A stretch of DNA of 64,000 bases from Pipra filicauda (lineage: Eukaryota > Chordata > Aves > Passeriformes > Pipridae), in assembly GCF_003945595.2 (NCBI RefSeq), contig NW_024104524.1:186001-250000 (forward strand), read 5' to 3'. Positions within the stretch are counted from its first letter, which is position 1; each line of letters starts with the position of its first letter. Position numbers and translations under genes: made by a program. Below, one piece after another: positions 34,348 through 47,497 of the stretch. Under the pieces are notes generated by a model, which made no database searches, was not told where the DNA came from, and saw only the letters and a list, made by a program, of their open reading frames with translations.

Positions 34348-37300
34348 GGGCTGTGTCATAATATCAGCTGGAGTCAGCACCGTGAGTAGATTCAGTTTCA
34401 ATATCAGCATTCATTATTGTTTTCTACCACTCTATGTTGTTGTTGCCATGTATTGACAAAAAGATGACATTTAACAACACAACTCTGCAGAAAAATCGGA
34501 GAAATGCACAGGCTGCTTTATATGTGAGCTTTTAAGAATCCTACAATTTTCAGTCTGATAGAACCACTAAAAAAATGGTTTACCACAATTTCAGAAGTGT
34601 TGTCTCATTCTTTGCTGAAGAACTCCATGATTTAGTTAATTTTCAGTGTAAAATTGAACTCCCTCTTTGGCCTTTATTTGGTTGCTTTAAAAAAAAAAAA
34701 AGTGAAGGTCCTATTCCCCTGTGTGCATTACCTGTAACTCCCCTCAAATCGAAGGGAATTATTGGTGGTCTGCAGGGAGATAAATTGACCATGAGCCTTG
34801 AAAACCTTAAAACTATGGGAAGGAAAAATAATAGCCCATGCTTAAGATACTATCTACAGTTGTGCATAAAGCTCTGTGAATTCCATCTCATATTATAGTA
34901 CTGTAATAAAAATGGATCTCTTGCAGAATATTTCACTTAGACAATCATCTTGGCAGCCAGAGATGAGAGGAACAACCTCTACTTAATACCAGTGGGGAAG
35001 TGGACCCGGTAACTCTCTTTAACGCCTGTTTAAATGCTCAGAATGGGAGTCCTCCTTCTCTCATTCTTAACTACCAAAGTTGATCAGAACTCCCCCCTGG
35101 GCTGTGCTTATTAGCTTTCTCTCCATGAAAACCAGGGAGCAGGAGGTGTGGGAGCGGTTTCTCAGAGGATGTGACAGTTAGAAGTACTTGGAGTCTGCAC
35201 CTGCAGCTTGCAAGTCAGGAGTGGACCTGGAGACCACCATGACACCATTTCTGTGCTGTGCAGGTCCTCAGAGAGCAACTGAACTCATCATCTTTACCAG
35301 TTCTTAATCTCAAAAAAGCTTAACTTTGCTTAACACTTCCATGTTAGACCAGCAAGTACCTCAGCTGGTCAGACCTTGGAGCCCTGTGTGGAAATATGTG
35401 TTTCAGTGTGGAAATATGTGGAAATATGTATAGGCAGGTGCCTACAGACCTGAGTGGGGAGGTGAGTAGGATTTCATGGCACAGAAACCAAGGCATTGGG
35501 CCTTTTTATGTAAGGACCTATGTCCTGGAAGGGATGCAAGGTTTGGTATATCCTGAGCAAATTCACACACAGCCGGTAGCAAGATCAGTACCAAAGGCAA
35601 CAGCTTTGTGGGCACGTTCCCTCTGAAACCTTTCTAGAAAAGCTCTCCTTCGCCAAACAGCTCTTATCCATGGAGTGACACATTAAGGAACAAGAACCTT
35701 CTCACGCTGAGGAAATCCAAGCCCACTTTTTGACAGGAAGATGCAAACCCCCAGCTGATTGGCTGGGATGGGTGGCAGGACAGTCACTGTTAGCCCTCCT
35801 GCTGAAGTCGAACCATTGTGTTGTCTGGTGTCCAAAAGTCAAAGCATCAGCAGGAGGGCAAGCTAAAGGGGACTGGATTGCACAGGCTCATGGCTTTGGT
35901 ACTCAGCTGGAAAGATGGAACTGGGCTCTGCTCCCAGGACTATTCCTATTCCATTATGCAGCTCTAAAATGTAGCCAGAATTACAGAGCAACTGGAAAAT
36001 CACCATGCAACCAAAGACCAAGGGTAAGCAGGACAAAACATCTGCTATTCCTCTTCAGTATTAGGTACCTGACACTGTGTTGTAGAAACAGACTCCTTCC
36101 CACCTACTCTTCCCTTGGCTTGGTGAGAGCTTCCTTAAGGGTGGGGTACCTTAAAAATACAGCAAGTGAAGGAGGCAGAGGTCTTCAACCCTAATGGTTA
36201 AGCAGGAGTGGGAGGTTGAACGTGTGTTGGCATGGACAGTCGTCTTTGTGAATTCCAGTTATCTCCAGAGATGTAAGAAATTATACACATCTTCCATTTC
36301 CCACCCACATATTCAAACACTTCTATTCAGATACCTCCATTCCTAAGCAAAGACAACATTTTACCAATCTTAGTGGATCTAAGAAAAAACAATTTTTGTT
36401 CAATTACACAGCCATATTCATAAGATGAGCTGATGTTTTGACTGGATAAAAGCTACATATCAACAGTCCTGAATCAGAAGTCTGAACTACCTCAAGAAAG
36501 AGATAAAAAAAACCACTACAATTTTTGCTTTCTATTGACAGGCCCGTAACCCTTTGGAGACATCTGACTATTCATCAATCATGCAGAAGAGAAAGGTGCC
36601 TAATTTGAAGCACTCTAAATCCCCCTACTATATCTCTGCTTCTACTGAACTGTCTCATCTGCTGAGTTAATGCCAAGAAAATAACTTTCTGTAATGTGGT
36701 GTCTATGAGCTAATTAGGGGGAAAATAATTTTGTTCACACACACCAAATGAACCTTCACTCACTATCACATATGTTGAAGATATACTTGAAAAGTAGTTG
36801 ATTTTCTGTAATATGTACCCTATTTCTTGCCCTTTTCTCTAGATAGAGGAAATAAAGTCTGCAGTCTTCCGTGATTATCAATTTCTGCTGTGCCACGAAA
36901 GTGGTGTGGAAGGGAGTCCTGGCATCTACAAAGTCCTGCCTTTGCCCATCACTCTTTAAGTGTCCATCTGCACATAAAGAGCAGATCTGCTGCAACTGTG
37001 CTTTGCTTTGTAGATCTAAATACGCTGCATGTGCAAGGCAGAGGTTGTGACATGCTGCAAACTTCTCTAATTTCTGCTGTACTTTGACAACTGTGGTTAA
37101 CGGGCCAGCCCTTTAATTAGCGAATTCTGGATTCTGGTTCAAGCCACTATATATGTGAAGGGATGGTTTACTATTCTTCACCTTTCAACATGAACTTAGT
37201 CTATTGATTTCAGTCAATAAACTTATAGAGGTTTGATAGGCAGAAACTCACCTGTCAGAGAAGCTTGCTCTTTCAGGCAGATACTATGCTGAAGATGATT

Positions 37301-37404
37301 GGATTATTTAAGGTATTTTCTTCATTTAGAAAAATACTACAGTAAACTATGGACATATGATTTGATCTGAAGTGAATAGATTGCAGACGAAATCCTTCTC
37401 TCAT
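34348..37404. other. Unique DNA, nothing recognised
   Basis: No gene is recognised. The 35.2-36.2 kb part is less AT-rich and has a 154-codon open frame (35730-36194) that starts at TTG and matches nothing known. The duplication at 35386-35430 is listed separately. Confidence 0.5.
35386..35430. repeat. Local duplication of GTGTGGAAATATGTG
   Basis: The 15-mer GTGTGGAAATATGTG is found exactly at 35386-35400 and 35406-35420 (20-bp period). Its GAAATATGT part recurs at once at 35421-35429 (10-bp step). Confidence 0.9.
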
Positions 37405-37478
37405 CTGGAGTAGATTCCTTGGCTTCAGTGGAACTATTCTGGATTTACAGTGATGTAATTTGGAACAACATCTGGCTT
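37405..37478. repeat. Fossil of a palindromic amniote repeat (best copy)
   Basis: CTGGAGTAGATTCCTTGGCT, then TCAGTGGAACTATTCTGGAT, then TTACAGTGATGTAATTTGGA and ACAACATCTGGC matches, in order, the pattern GGAGTAACTCCATTGRCTTC / AGTGGAGYTAYTCTGGATTT / ACACYGGTGTAACTGAGA / CAGAATCTGGC. I know that pattern as a dispersed non-autonomous-looking repeat of sauropsid genomes. Its two halves are roughly inverted, so it is foldback-like. The family name and age are not asserted. Confidence 0.5.
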
Positions 37479-38439
37479 CAGATATATAAGAACTCATTGT
37501 AATGGTTTATATCACTGACTACTTATTGCATACTTTTGCTATGCTTTTCTTAGCTCTTGCTAGCTATACATTACTGTTGGTTTTACACCTTTCTTTTTTA
37601 TTTCATGTAAGACCTGTGAAAGTCTTGCAGAATGAAGAATGCATACGTTTCCTGCAGGTCACCACTGTGTGGCACCTCTCATTATTTAGTTAAAAACCCA
37701 GTCCACAGTGATAGTCTCTTTTTATTTTGATATTTCATTACAGAAAGCAGATAATAGAAAAGTCCTCTCTATTATGTTTGCTCTTCACATTGAGTGAGTC
37801 AGTACAGCAAGTCAGTGGCATTTACCTGGAAAACACCTTTCAATTCATGCAGGTTTTTCCATAGAGTCTCCACTCTTCTTTGACTAATAGTATGCTATGT
37901 TGAAAGGTATCCATTCTAGTCACCTTAGCACAGGTTTGTTATTATTCCTTTATAAACTAGTAATTACAGGGCAGAACCTACCTCCTGTCAAATCTGTGGC
38001 CAAACTCTGCCTCTCTTTACTCCCAGATAACACATACTCCATGTCACTGCAGGGTGAAAAGGAGAGGTAGGCTGAAAGTTACTATTTGCCTGTTGATATC
38101 TTTAGTATGTCCTCTTTTTGTTGCAAGGCTTTCAACACCATGTTGTATGCACTCTGACCATGAGCTCTGAGTACAATCTTCTCTACTGCCAAAATCTGTT
38201 AATGTGATGTTTTGAATTTTAATGGAAGATCATTTAATAAAACTACAAGACAATGGGGAATAAATATGTAAATACACTAAATACCATTTGGAAATCAACT
38301 TTTGCTATTATACCACACGTGCAACAGTTGTTTTCTGTTATGCAAAACTATAGCATCTGAGCTTTTAATGGCAAAGCTGTACTTTGCAAATATGTTTGGA
38401 AATATTCACACATGTTTCTGGTTAATCTTATGACACTTG
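37479..38439. other. Unique AT-rich DNA, nothing recognised
   Basis: No gene or clear repeat is visible. Confidence 0.5.
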
Positions 38440-38690
38440 TTTTTCCAGCTTGAAAATTTAATTCAAATATCATAATTTACTTAATTCACGTTAGATATGT
38501 AATAAATATATTGTTTTAGACCAAGTGGCTACAAGGACAGTTGTGGTAGCCAAAAGCAATATTTGCATCATTTGCATTTCTTTGAACTCCTAATTAAGTG
38601 GCACTTGCTTCAGTGAAAACTAATATTAGAGTTGACTTTATTTACTCTGTTTCATTATATCTGGCTTCCTTTTAGGTAATTTTTTTCCAA
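38440..38690. promoter_or_regulatory. Candidate enhancer with paired octamer motifs
   Basis: Two exact POU-type octamer motifs ATTTGCAT lie head to tail at 38561-38568 and 38570-38577, one base apart. Around them are CAAGTGG (about 38523, NKX-like), TGTGGT (about 38542, RUNX-like) and CTAATTAAGTGG (about 38590-38601, homeodomain plus NKX-like). The block has no open frame and no repeat. Paired octamers are a strong composition signal; activity is inference. Confidence 0.38.
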
Positions 38691-41559
38691 ATCTACTCAC
38701 AGAGAATATATAAATTATATACTATTATCTTTTTTTAAAAGGCAGTTCCATCCATCATAATGGATTACAAATTTGTCACCTTGAATCAATTTCTGTTCAC
38801 AAGTTCAAAAGGAAATATAAGTGCTTGAGGGTCCAGAAATATTTATTGTACATATGGATATTATTAAAGTTTATTGAAATCCTTCACCAATGAGAATTGT
38901 TTCTGTTTTATTTTGCAACACGTAGAGCACTAATGTTAAAAAGCCAACGCCTTTATTGTCTAAAAACTAAATTGGCAATGCAGCATTGACTTTGAGGACT
39001 ACTGATTCTGACTAGAGATACTAACATATTTATGCAAGCATTCATTGAATTAAAACATGAAAACTTCATCTTGCCTAATTTAGTAAAAATTTGTTTCAAC
39101 ATAGTTTCTTGTATAACATTTTCCCACGATGACGTCTATTTTCAAATAAAAACTGCTTCTGCTAACAACATCGGCAGTAATTCGCTCAGGCTCTTTTCCT
39201 TGTAATAGAGCAGAGGGGGAAAATGGAAACTTAAGATTCATGAGAGTCTTGGTTTAAGACTTAGTGACAAGACTACATCTGGTATCAATACAGTTCTTTG
39301 GGATCTTGACCACATCTTTCACAAAGTGGTAAGTTCCGCCAAAAGGACACATCTTGCTGGCTGCTAACTACAACCTCCAAAACGCTGAGCCCGTGCAGGG
39401 GAGGAATGCAGTAATGCTCTGCTGGAGGGAGAAAACGAAACTACAATTCTAATTACATTTTTATTAGTGGTGTTAATGGGAAGTTGAGCTCCTAAAGCCC
39501 CTAGTAAGAAGTGCTTTCTTTGAAATTGTATAGCACAGTGTCAGGAGTTAACATGAGAGGGTTTTTTGGTTTATTGAGTTGCTTTTTTTCCCCCCCCTTG
39601 TTTTCGACTAATTTCTTGTTATACTAAATTAGTTAAATCCTTGGAAATATTTCCCTTTCAAAGAAAAAGATTTACAGTTTCTGAAGTAAGAAAGCAGCTC
39701 AGTTGTTGTGACCAGACAGACATACACCCTGGCGGCAATCAGATGTGACTATTCAATAGGTAAGAGCCAGCCAGAGTGCTGCTGGCAGAACAGTGGGAGC
39801 TGCCCAGGTGCAAATTTCACTGCTTCATATATATAACATTTGTTTTGTTAAAGAGCAGGATATACTGGTGTCTAATGAGTTTTCACTGGGACTTTAGAGG
39901 GCAGTTTTGTATTTTGCTTTCTAATCCAGAGAAACCTAGGGAGCATCTTCCACAAGGAGTCAAATATTTCAGGAAAAAATTAATATTTCATAATTCCACA
40001 TGCTTGGAAGTGGAGTTCCATCAGGGCTACCTGTGAAAGCATTTTACTTGAAAGCAGAGATGTCTCAAAATGAGGAACAGATTTGTATGACTAATGAAGA
40101 TTAAGCTGAGATTTCACACAGTCGTACCAGTGACTTTAGCTGTTTCCACATTAAAGAGTCAATGCCATGCCAGCTTTGTAAAAAAGTTTCTTCTCAAATA
40201 TATATACTCCAAAAAAAGGGTTTTGCTTTATTCCAAGGAACTGTAGACAGACGAATCCAATGTATGTGCTGTATAATGACATTTAATTTGGGACTTTTAA
40301 GTTTCAGTAAGGATATTTCATGTGGCTTTCTTAGCAACAGCAGACTTAAATCTGATTTAACTAGCTGGGGTAGATTTCTTTCATCTGAAAGCATCTTTTA
40401 GTTCCATAAAGTTATAATCCTAACTCCTGCTCCATTTGTCAAGGATATTAGGATGTGACCGTAAAGACATTTCAATGCATGTATTGTCAGGTACCAGAAT
40501 GTCCTCATGTCTTTTACACTTCAACTAAGATAGAAGAGCTGATGATTCATTGTCTGTGATGCTTGGGCATATTAGCTTCATGCAATGGAACGACTGGGGG
40601 AAATCACTGGTTATACACCTTCATCGTAACAGTGTAGCCTGCCTTGTTTTACACCAGGTTTGTGCTGTGAAACTTGTCTAAAAAAGCTGTGTATGACCAT
40701 GGAAAATCTCCCATTGTCACTTTTCGGCCCAGCTCCTGGTGCGATGGGGCCTGAGCAAAAGAGGGCACCCAGGATGGTGTCTGGCTTAAAACTGCTCCTG
40801 CAAACACTCTGTGCCCCGGTGAGGGGTGTCTGCCACAGATCAGTCAGCAAAGCTGAACAGCATAGGCTTGGTAGCAGAATCAAGATATTGAGTCAATAGA
40901 ATAATCTAGGACTTGATCCCATTCAAAGATGCCACTTTGCTATTTCACACAGTTTTATATCTGTTGCTTTCTTGGGTTGCACACCCTGCCACTTTAAGTT
41001 CTGTGCTTCCATTTGGTGTTACTGAATAGCTGAACACCCAAAAAAATCCTCTTATGGAGCTGATGAGGAAGACCTGCACCAAGTAGTGCCTGTGCCATAT
41101 TTAACTCAGTCAGCATTAGGTATTCAGTCAACATATGGATCACTTCAGGGCTTTGATGATGCTTTAAGGAAACATCTAACAAAAGTGTAAATGTCTGTGT
41201 ATACACATATCATATGACAAGAACCTCTGATGTTTGAAGGTTACAGTTTGGTCCAAAAAACAATGTCTGTGTAGAATTTTCAGATTTATTAAATGAATAG
41301 AATGCATGAACACCTCTGTAGCTCCTCTGTAAAAACACATACAGCTATGATGGATTTTCACATATTGTTAATAAAATCTGTTTTGTACAAGTCAGCAGCT
41401 CTACAGGTCTAGTTAGCAGGGGATCACCCATTAATTACATATATTATGCATCTGGAATGTGTATAATATTTATATAACAAGGGAGAGAAAATGATTGTTA
41501 TAGGAAGGGTGAGAAACTAATAAAATTGTTAAGTTTATCCCAGGTTTCCACTAGCTGTT
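38691..41559. other. Unique AT-rich DNA, nothing recognised
   Basis: No gene or interspersed repeat is visible. There is a pyrimidine run (T7 then C8) at about 39583-39597. The 40.6-40.9 kb part has overlapping open frames of 79-90 codons on both strands, none resembling a known family. Confidence 0.5.
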
Positions 41560-41960
41560 TTTTAATCACTGTCAGCTGAGTTCAAAATGCTAAAGGAACC
41601 AACATTTTCTCCCGTGGCATTTTTTTCCTTAGATTTCTCATGCATTCCCTTTTCTGTGAAACTCTGCTTAGTAAATATTAATTTACCCTCAATTACTAAT
41701 GACAAGTGAAAGAAACCCTTGCATTCATCAGGGCCACAGCCTTAGGACATACGTTTTTCCTTCAAAGCGTTCAACCATTCAACAATTAGAACTAATAGCT
41801 ACTCCAGGCTATCGAGGCTGAAACACAACAACACTCCCCTAGTGCTGAGCTCTCTCGGCAGAGGCACTCATGGTGGTCTTACAACCTATTGACTTCATCC
41901 GCAAAAAGTTGGGAAAGTGATTTGGAGAGTGGACAAATTAGACACAGAGTGATTGTCTAA
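41560..41960. promoter_or_regulatory. Candidate conserved non-coding stretch (weak)
   Basis: This unique stretch lacks open frames and has scattered CpGs (CCCGTGG, ACGTTTTT, AAGCGTTC, ATCGAGG, CTCTCGGC, ATCCGC) in a CpG-poor neighbourhood. Motif-like words include CTGTCAGCTG, CAATTA and TTAGTAAATATTAATTTA. The texture suggests constraint but gives no specific function. Confidence 0.22.
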
Positions 41961-42937
41961 AATGTGAGAACACTTAAGTGTTGGAGAAGGGAACTAGTCA
42001 ATTAGTTCACTAATAAATGTTAGCTATGTAAAAGCTTCCTTGTTTCTTGCATGAACACAACTTGAAAGGCTGGGGATTTTGCTAAGCAAATGAAAAAGAG
42101 ATAAATAAATAGAAAACGCTAAACCGGGAGAATAAAGGAATGGTTGATATTGACACTCTGGTATGTTCCCGTACAATAGCTTAAAAGTGCAGCTTCTACC
42201 TTCACACTTTCTTTGTTGGGAGCTTCACTTTTAAACAGTGAAAATTCCCCCCAGTCTCTGCAGAATCAGCTGAGGGTTTGTGTTTGGACATGGCTGCAAA
42301 TGCATACACACACACAAATATTTCTAATGGTGACCTTGACTTCGTACTTCACTGTTCTCCCAATATAACATAAAGGCCAGTTTGCTTAAACAGCTCTGGT
42401 TGCTTTTCTCTGAAGAAACACAATGTAAAGTTTATTTTCTTTTGTTTTCTGTTCTCATTATTTAACAATGAAGAAATTCTTTCATTACATTATGGTAACA
42501 GGACAAAAGCATATAGCTAAACCATAATATTATTGCAAAGAGCAACTTTGTGGCCAAACACAGTGTGATACAAGGCTTTTGTGAGTACACGGATTTTGTT
42601 CTTCAAATGTGACTGGAAATGTGAATTATATTCTCCTTCTCTGAATAGCTTAAATATTTATAAATGGCATCTATTTTTTACATCTTACTCAGTTAAATCT
42701 GCAATGAAACTGTTCATTTTTGGCCAAACATATTCTTTTCCTCATGTACCATTGTAGATGAACATTTGTAGTGTGCTTACCCATGCCACAAGTGCCATGT
42801 GCCACATCTGAAAAGCGTGTACAAACAGGATGTTAAATAACAACTCCAGAAATATGTTTACCTGGAGTAAAAAACATCCAAATTGGATATTTGCACATAA
42901 ACACACAATCAGAATAGTTTTTACCATTCTTCTTCCA
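41961..42937. other. Unique AT-rich DNA, nothing recognised
   Basis: No gene is visible. A short (CA)n (ACACACACACACAAA) lies near 42305-42319. Confidence 0.5.
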
Positions 42938-43066
42938 CTACACTGTGTTGGGCAGTGAGCAAAAAACAAACATCTGGTCCTTACCCAAAATAATTTGCAA
43001 TGTAAGTGAAAGATAGGAAATAACAAACACTTGGGCATGACAGACAACAGGGGAACACAACGATGC
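42938..43066 (+). mobile_element. Ancient amniote retroposon fossil (LINE/SINE tail type)
   Basis: The order CACTGTGTTGGGCAGTGAGC, AAAAAACAAA, GGTCCTTACCCAAAATAATT, TGCAATGTAAGTGAA, then GACAGACAACAGGGGAACAC parallels a widespread amniote tail sequence (CACTGTGTTAGGCGCTGTAC / AAACA / GGTCCCTGCCCCAAAGAGCT / TACAATCTAAGT / AGACAGAC...GGGG). That pattern belongs to old L2/L3-like LINEs or their SINE partners. Divergence is high, as expected for an element predating birds. I do not assign a subfamily. Confidence 0.5.
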
Positions 43067-43110
43067 ACTACAGAATCAGACACTGTGTCTCACAGTATTA
43101 GATGGAAAAA

Positions 43111-43150
43111 AGAAACTATAATTTGTGGAAAGAAACTGTAGCTTGTGGAA
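43111..43150. repeat. 20-bp tandem duplication
   Basis: AGAAACTATAATTTGTGGAA (43111-43130) is followed directly by AGAAACTGTAGCTTGTGGAA (43131-43150). The copies differ at three positions. Confidence 0.92.
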
Positions 43151-45984
43151 GGTCAGAAGATATTGACATTTTGATTAATTTCTAGTGGAGCAAAAACAGA
43201 TGTAAGTGATTGGAAGAAAAACAAAATCAAAACCAAAACCACTGTTTTATATATAAGAAATTATAAGAAAATTTAAAGAGGGCTAAGCAGCAACTTCTGT
43301 TTTTGAAATGTCTTCCCAACAAACCATCTGACAAATACAGATATCTGGATTGTAAATGACTACACTCAAGACTTAACTTAGTGCTCCCTGGACACCCCTC
43401 ATCATCAACCACTGGCACTTACGGGTCACAAAGGGCCTTCTGTAAAGGCTCCAAGTCATACCAGGATACCACCAGCAATGGTGTCTAGTGGTTACAAAGC
43501 TTCCACTGGATTAGATAGAAGACAATGACAATGAATTCTTACTTATTTAAAAAATTCCATGTCGTTAATAACAGGATTGGAGCTAACATCTATTGCTCAG
43601 AAAAAAACAACCAAACAACATAACTCTATAATTTTTAATGTGCAGAGAATATTAAAAAAATTGAAGAATTGTTTCAGATTCAGAAATAATGTTTCATGTT
43701 TATAAAGAATATTTTAAAATTTATTACTTCTGATAGCCCATATATTATGCCTATCCCATATGTTATACATATTACAGATATAAGAAATTAAAATATAAGT
43801 AAGAATTAAATGACACACTGTTGATTTGGCAAACTGGACCCAATCTCACGCACACAGAAGGAACACTGATATTTCTAGCACCTGAGATTTTCTGATCTCT
43901 ATAAAGTGGATATTGAATGTTATAAAATTCAATTACAGCATAGTACAACATCAGGCAGTATGAAGTCTGCTGTATGGAAATTAAAGCTAATATTAACAGT
44001 GGACAATGATGTCAGAAAATGTAAACAGCTTGATTACTGAAGGATATAATATGAAGACAAAATTGGGATAAATTTCTTCCCCATGAAGAAAATATTCTCT
44101 GTTTTGCACAATGATATTAGTAGCTGTATGTGGTGTCAGTTTAAAGAACTGACATGAGAGTGGGCAGAGGTTTTCCAGAAGACAGAGTTTCATCCTAAAT
44201 GAAGAAAAGCTATAATAATATTAGAGTTTTAAGTAATCCCACTTTGACATTCAACCTGGTTTCTGTACTGAAGGTGACAGCATTTCCTCTGTCAGTTTTC
44301 GAACAATCCATCAGCTGGGGGAAATTAGATTTTGGGAATCGAAGGTGGCAGACAGAAAAGTTTGGATAGAGTCAAGTGGCAGCAGGTTAGGGAAAAATAA
44401 GCATGAAATAATGCAGATAGAAAGGTAATAAAAGGAGATGAATGAAAGAGGGTGGGGAGGAATTTTAGTCAGGTCATGCCAATTAAAGATTCTTTATAAA
44501 GTTAAAAGGAGACAAGAAGAGTGCAGCAGGTCTGAGAAGAAGCAGCAGTGCGTCAGAAGGATGGGTTTGTGGCAGACAGCTGATAAAATATATTGTGTAC
44601 ACTAAGCCAATACAATGGGAAAGGGAAGTTAAGGGGAGAATTCAAGCATCATGAAATGAGTTTCCCAAATTTCTACACCATATGTTTTGAAACAAAACAT
44701 GCTTAAATGTGCCAAGTAAAATTTTATTCTTACTTGGCAGCTTTGTTTAGAAAACTGTCATAAATCCTAAATATAGCTAAAGTGCTTATTCCATTGAAAT
44801 TATCTCATTTCTAAAATGGATTCATGTTTGCCATCAGTTTTGAAAGATTTTATATTAGTTTCTTCTTTTCTTATCTTCCAATAAAATCTCAAAGAGTGAC
44901 TGTAGTCTGATCTTACTTTAAGCTATCTTTTCTTAGGCCGAATGGAAGAAATGAGATACAGTCCTCTTGAGAGTTTGTTTTCTAACAAAACCATTGCTGA
45001 CTGACCAATTCACCCTGATTTGGTCATGTTGAGGAAAGCTTATTCTGCAACTAATTCCCCTAATAGCAGTGGAATCCTTAAGTAATAAAATTTCTTGCTG
45101 TTGCTGCATCCCAAGACATGGGCATGGTCTTTCTACTCTTCTGTTCTCGACTTCAGTCACAGTATCACTACAGCTTTAGGTCTTGTACTGTAGATTTCAG
45201 TTTCAGTTGGAAGTCAGGGAAATATGCTCCAACCCTACTAAACTAGGCTTTTGTTACACTGCTTAGGTGGCTTAGAGGTTTTTTCCATTTTATTTCCTTA
45301 AAGTTACATATTAAAATATTTGTTTACTCAAAGAACAGTTAAGAAATACAGAAGACAAGTCAGGACTCAGAATACATAAGAAATGGCACCTTCAGAATAC
45401 ATTCATATTAGCTATGTGGACATAAATACATAGTCTGTAAAATAAATTCTGGGTTGTAAGTATTCCTGCAATTCACAAGTACTTACTGACATGGATCATC
45501 ACTTGGTATCATCTGATCAGTGAGGTAATATTAGACAGCTACAGATTTCTCTAATGTAATCAGGCCTTTAAATATCTCAGTAGATATGATTCAGATTAAT
45601 TGTACATTCACAATTAGATTAGCTGAAATAGATCATATGGAAAACATTCTGAGGAATATTTCTTCTGCCAGATATATAAAGTTAATTAAGAGAACTGGGA
45701 AGTGGGAAAGGCAGTATGTTTTTCTTCTTTCTAAAATACTATGAAGGAAACCAAAAATTGCATATTTTTCACAAGAAAATGTCTGTTTTAACAAAATAGA
45801 GATTTCCCCCAGCCTTAAGAAAGAAATGCAAATGAGCTCCACATGCTTTTCAAAATGCTCAAAGGAATTTTGCAGCACCAGCTATAGGCGTATCATTCAC
45901 AATACACATGAACCAATAGAAATGGTACATTATGTATTTCACAGTACAGAACTCTCAGGGATTTTCATCTAAAACCAGATAGGC

Positions 45985-45999
45985 AAAAAAAAAAAAAAA
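45985..45999. repeat. Homopolymer tract, 15 A
   Basis: This is an uninterrupted run of 15 A after GATAGGC. I see no retrogene upstream of it that would make it a poly(A) tail. Confidence 0.9.
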
Positions 46000-47478
46000 G
46001 AAGTTGACTTTTAGAGGTATGCATCTGGAACTTCAGACTACATCAGGGCTAATGGCTTTATTGTGAAACGCTTCCTCTCGCTGGGATCATTGTCAGTGAG
46101 ACTGTTTGTGTTGCTAAGCATATTGTAAACCCAGCAGCTTGATACATCTGGCATGGAGAAGGAAAAAAAGTAAAAAAGAAAAAACGAGAGGAGAGGAGAA
46201 TACTGTGGAGTGTAACTGATGTGTCAGAAAGGCTCTTTGGGATATGAACACTATAGCAATGCAAAGAAATATACTATAATAATTGTGATCCCAAAAGTGT
46301 TACAGGCGCTTTGTGGAATATAAAGACAACACATTTTCTTCCCAGAGAATGTGCAGTTTAACTGCAGACTTGGCACAAGAAATACTGTACTTAATAAATG
46401 AAAGCAAGGATTACAATTATGAAATTGTGCAATTCTGGCATGTGCCATGAATACTTTGTATGACCCCAGCACACTTCATCCCAGACTTTGGTTGGGCTAT
46501 TTATAAGTCAGAGAAAGTTATGGCCTCATCATAGTACAGTGACCAGCTACCCATTTAGTTCTCTTGCCTCTTTTCTCCTCAGCCCAGCAAGAGCAAGTAG
46601 GTTTTTTTGGAACACAAAATGTAACTTTAGCTCATGTTTCTAACAAGGCCATAACTGGTGGGATGTTGGCTCCTTTATAAAACTAGTAAAGACTGGTATT
46701 ACTTCAGTCAGAATGCCTTTTTGCATTAATTACCCCTTTAAAACCCTCACTGCTGCTTTATTGGACAAAGCTGGTGACAAAGTACATAGCCACAGAAAGC
46801 TCACTCAGAGCTGAACTCTGTGGTCTGGCCAAAGAAAGACTATGAAAGCACTGATGCTGGAGGACAGGCAAGCCCTCTACTCCTCTTGCCAAGACTTAGT
46901 GCTTCTAAGGATTTCTAGAACTTTGAGACAGTTAACTGGCATCATTCCTTGCAGTTTGGTGAATAAGTTCCTGTGGGACATCTCACTTGCAAATTGCAGA
47001 GCTCAAGTGTTGTTCGTTGCGTAGGTGTAACCACAGCCAAGGCTCTGTACACTGCATGAGGATACTCTACAGCTGCTTGGAGATTTTCAACTTGCATGTC
47101 ACTAATACTTCGGTACATTCACAGGTGATTTACTTCTTCACAGCCTTGGTCCTCAAATCTCTTTACTATTTGTTCTGAAAATGACTTGTAGTTGCATATG
47201 TCCACAGGAACATATTTCTGTAGCTCTGAGGAGTGTTGTGTCTCTTACCAAGGGTCACAAGAGTCTCCTCAAGAGCACTTCAGAAATGTTATATTAAGTG
47301 AATATATAAGCTGTTAGCATTTATGAGCTGTGGCTCTACATTTAAATGCAGATCTTCTGAGATGCTTCTACAGGTTAATGTTGCTATTGCCGCCTACTAA
47401 ACATTAAAGTCAGAATTTTTCACATTGTCACCTTTAGATGCTTTTATCTGGCTTTGGATGAAATCTGTCCTGTGCAAT

Positions 47479-47497
47479 TCCTCCTGCTGCAGGAGGA
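47479..47497. repeat. Short perfect hairpin, 9-bp arms
   Basis: TCCTCCTGC, one T, then GCAGGAGGA forms exact inverted arms with a single-base spacer. It is too short and tight for a microRNA precursor. Confidence 0.85.

Noticed and set aside
35730..36194. 154-codon plus-strand open frame
   Set aside because: It starts at TTG, has no family resemblance and sits in a slightly G+C-richer patch where long chance frames are expected.
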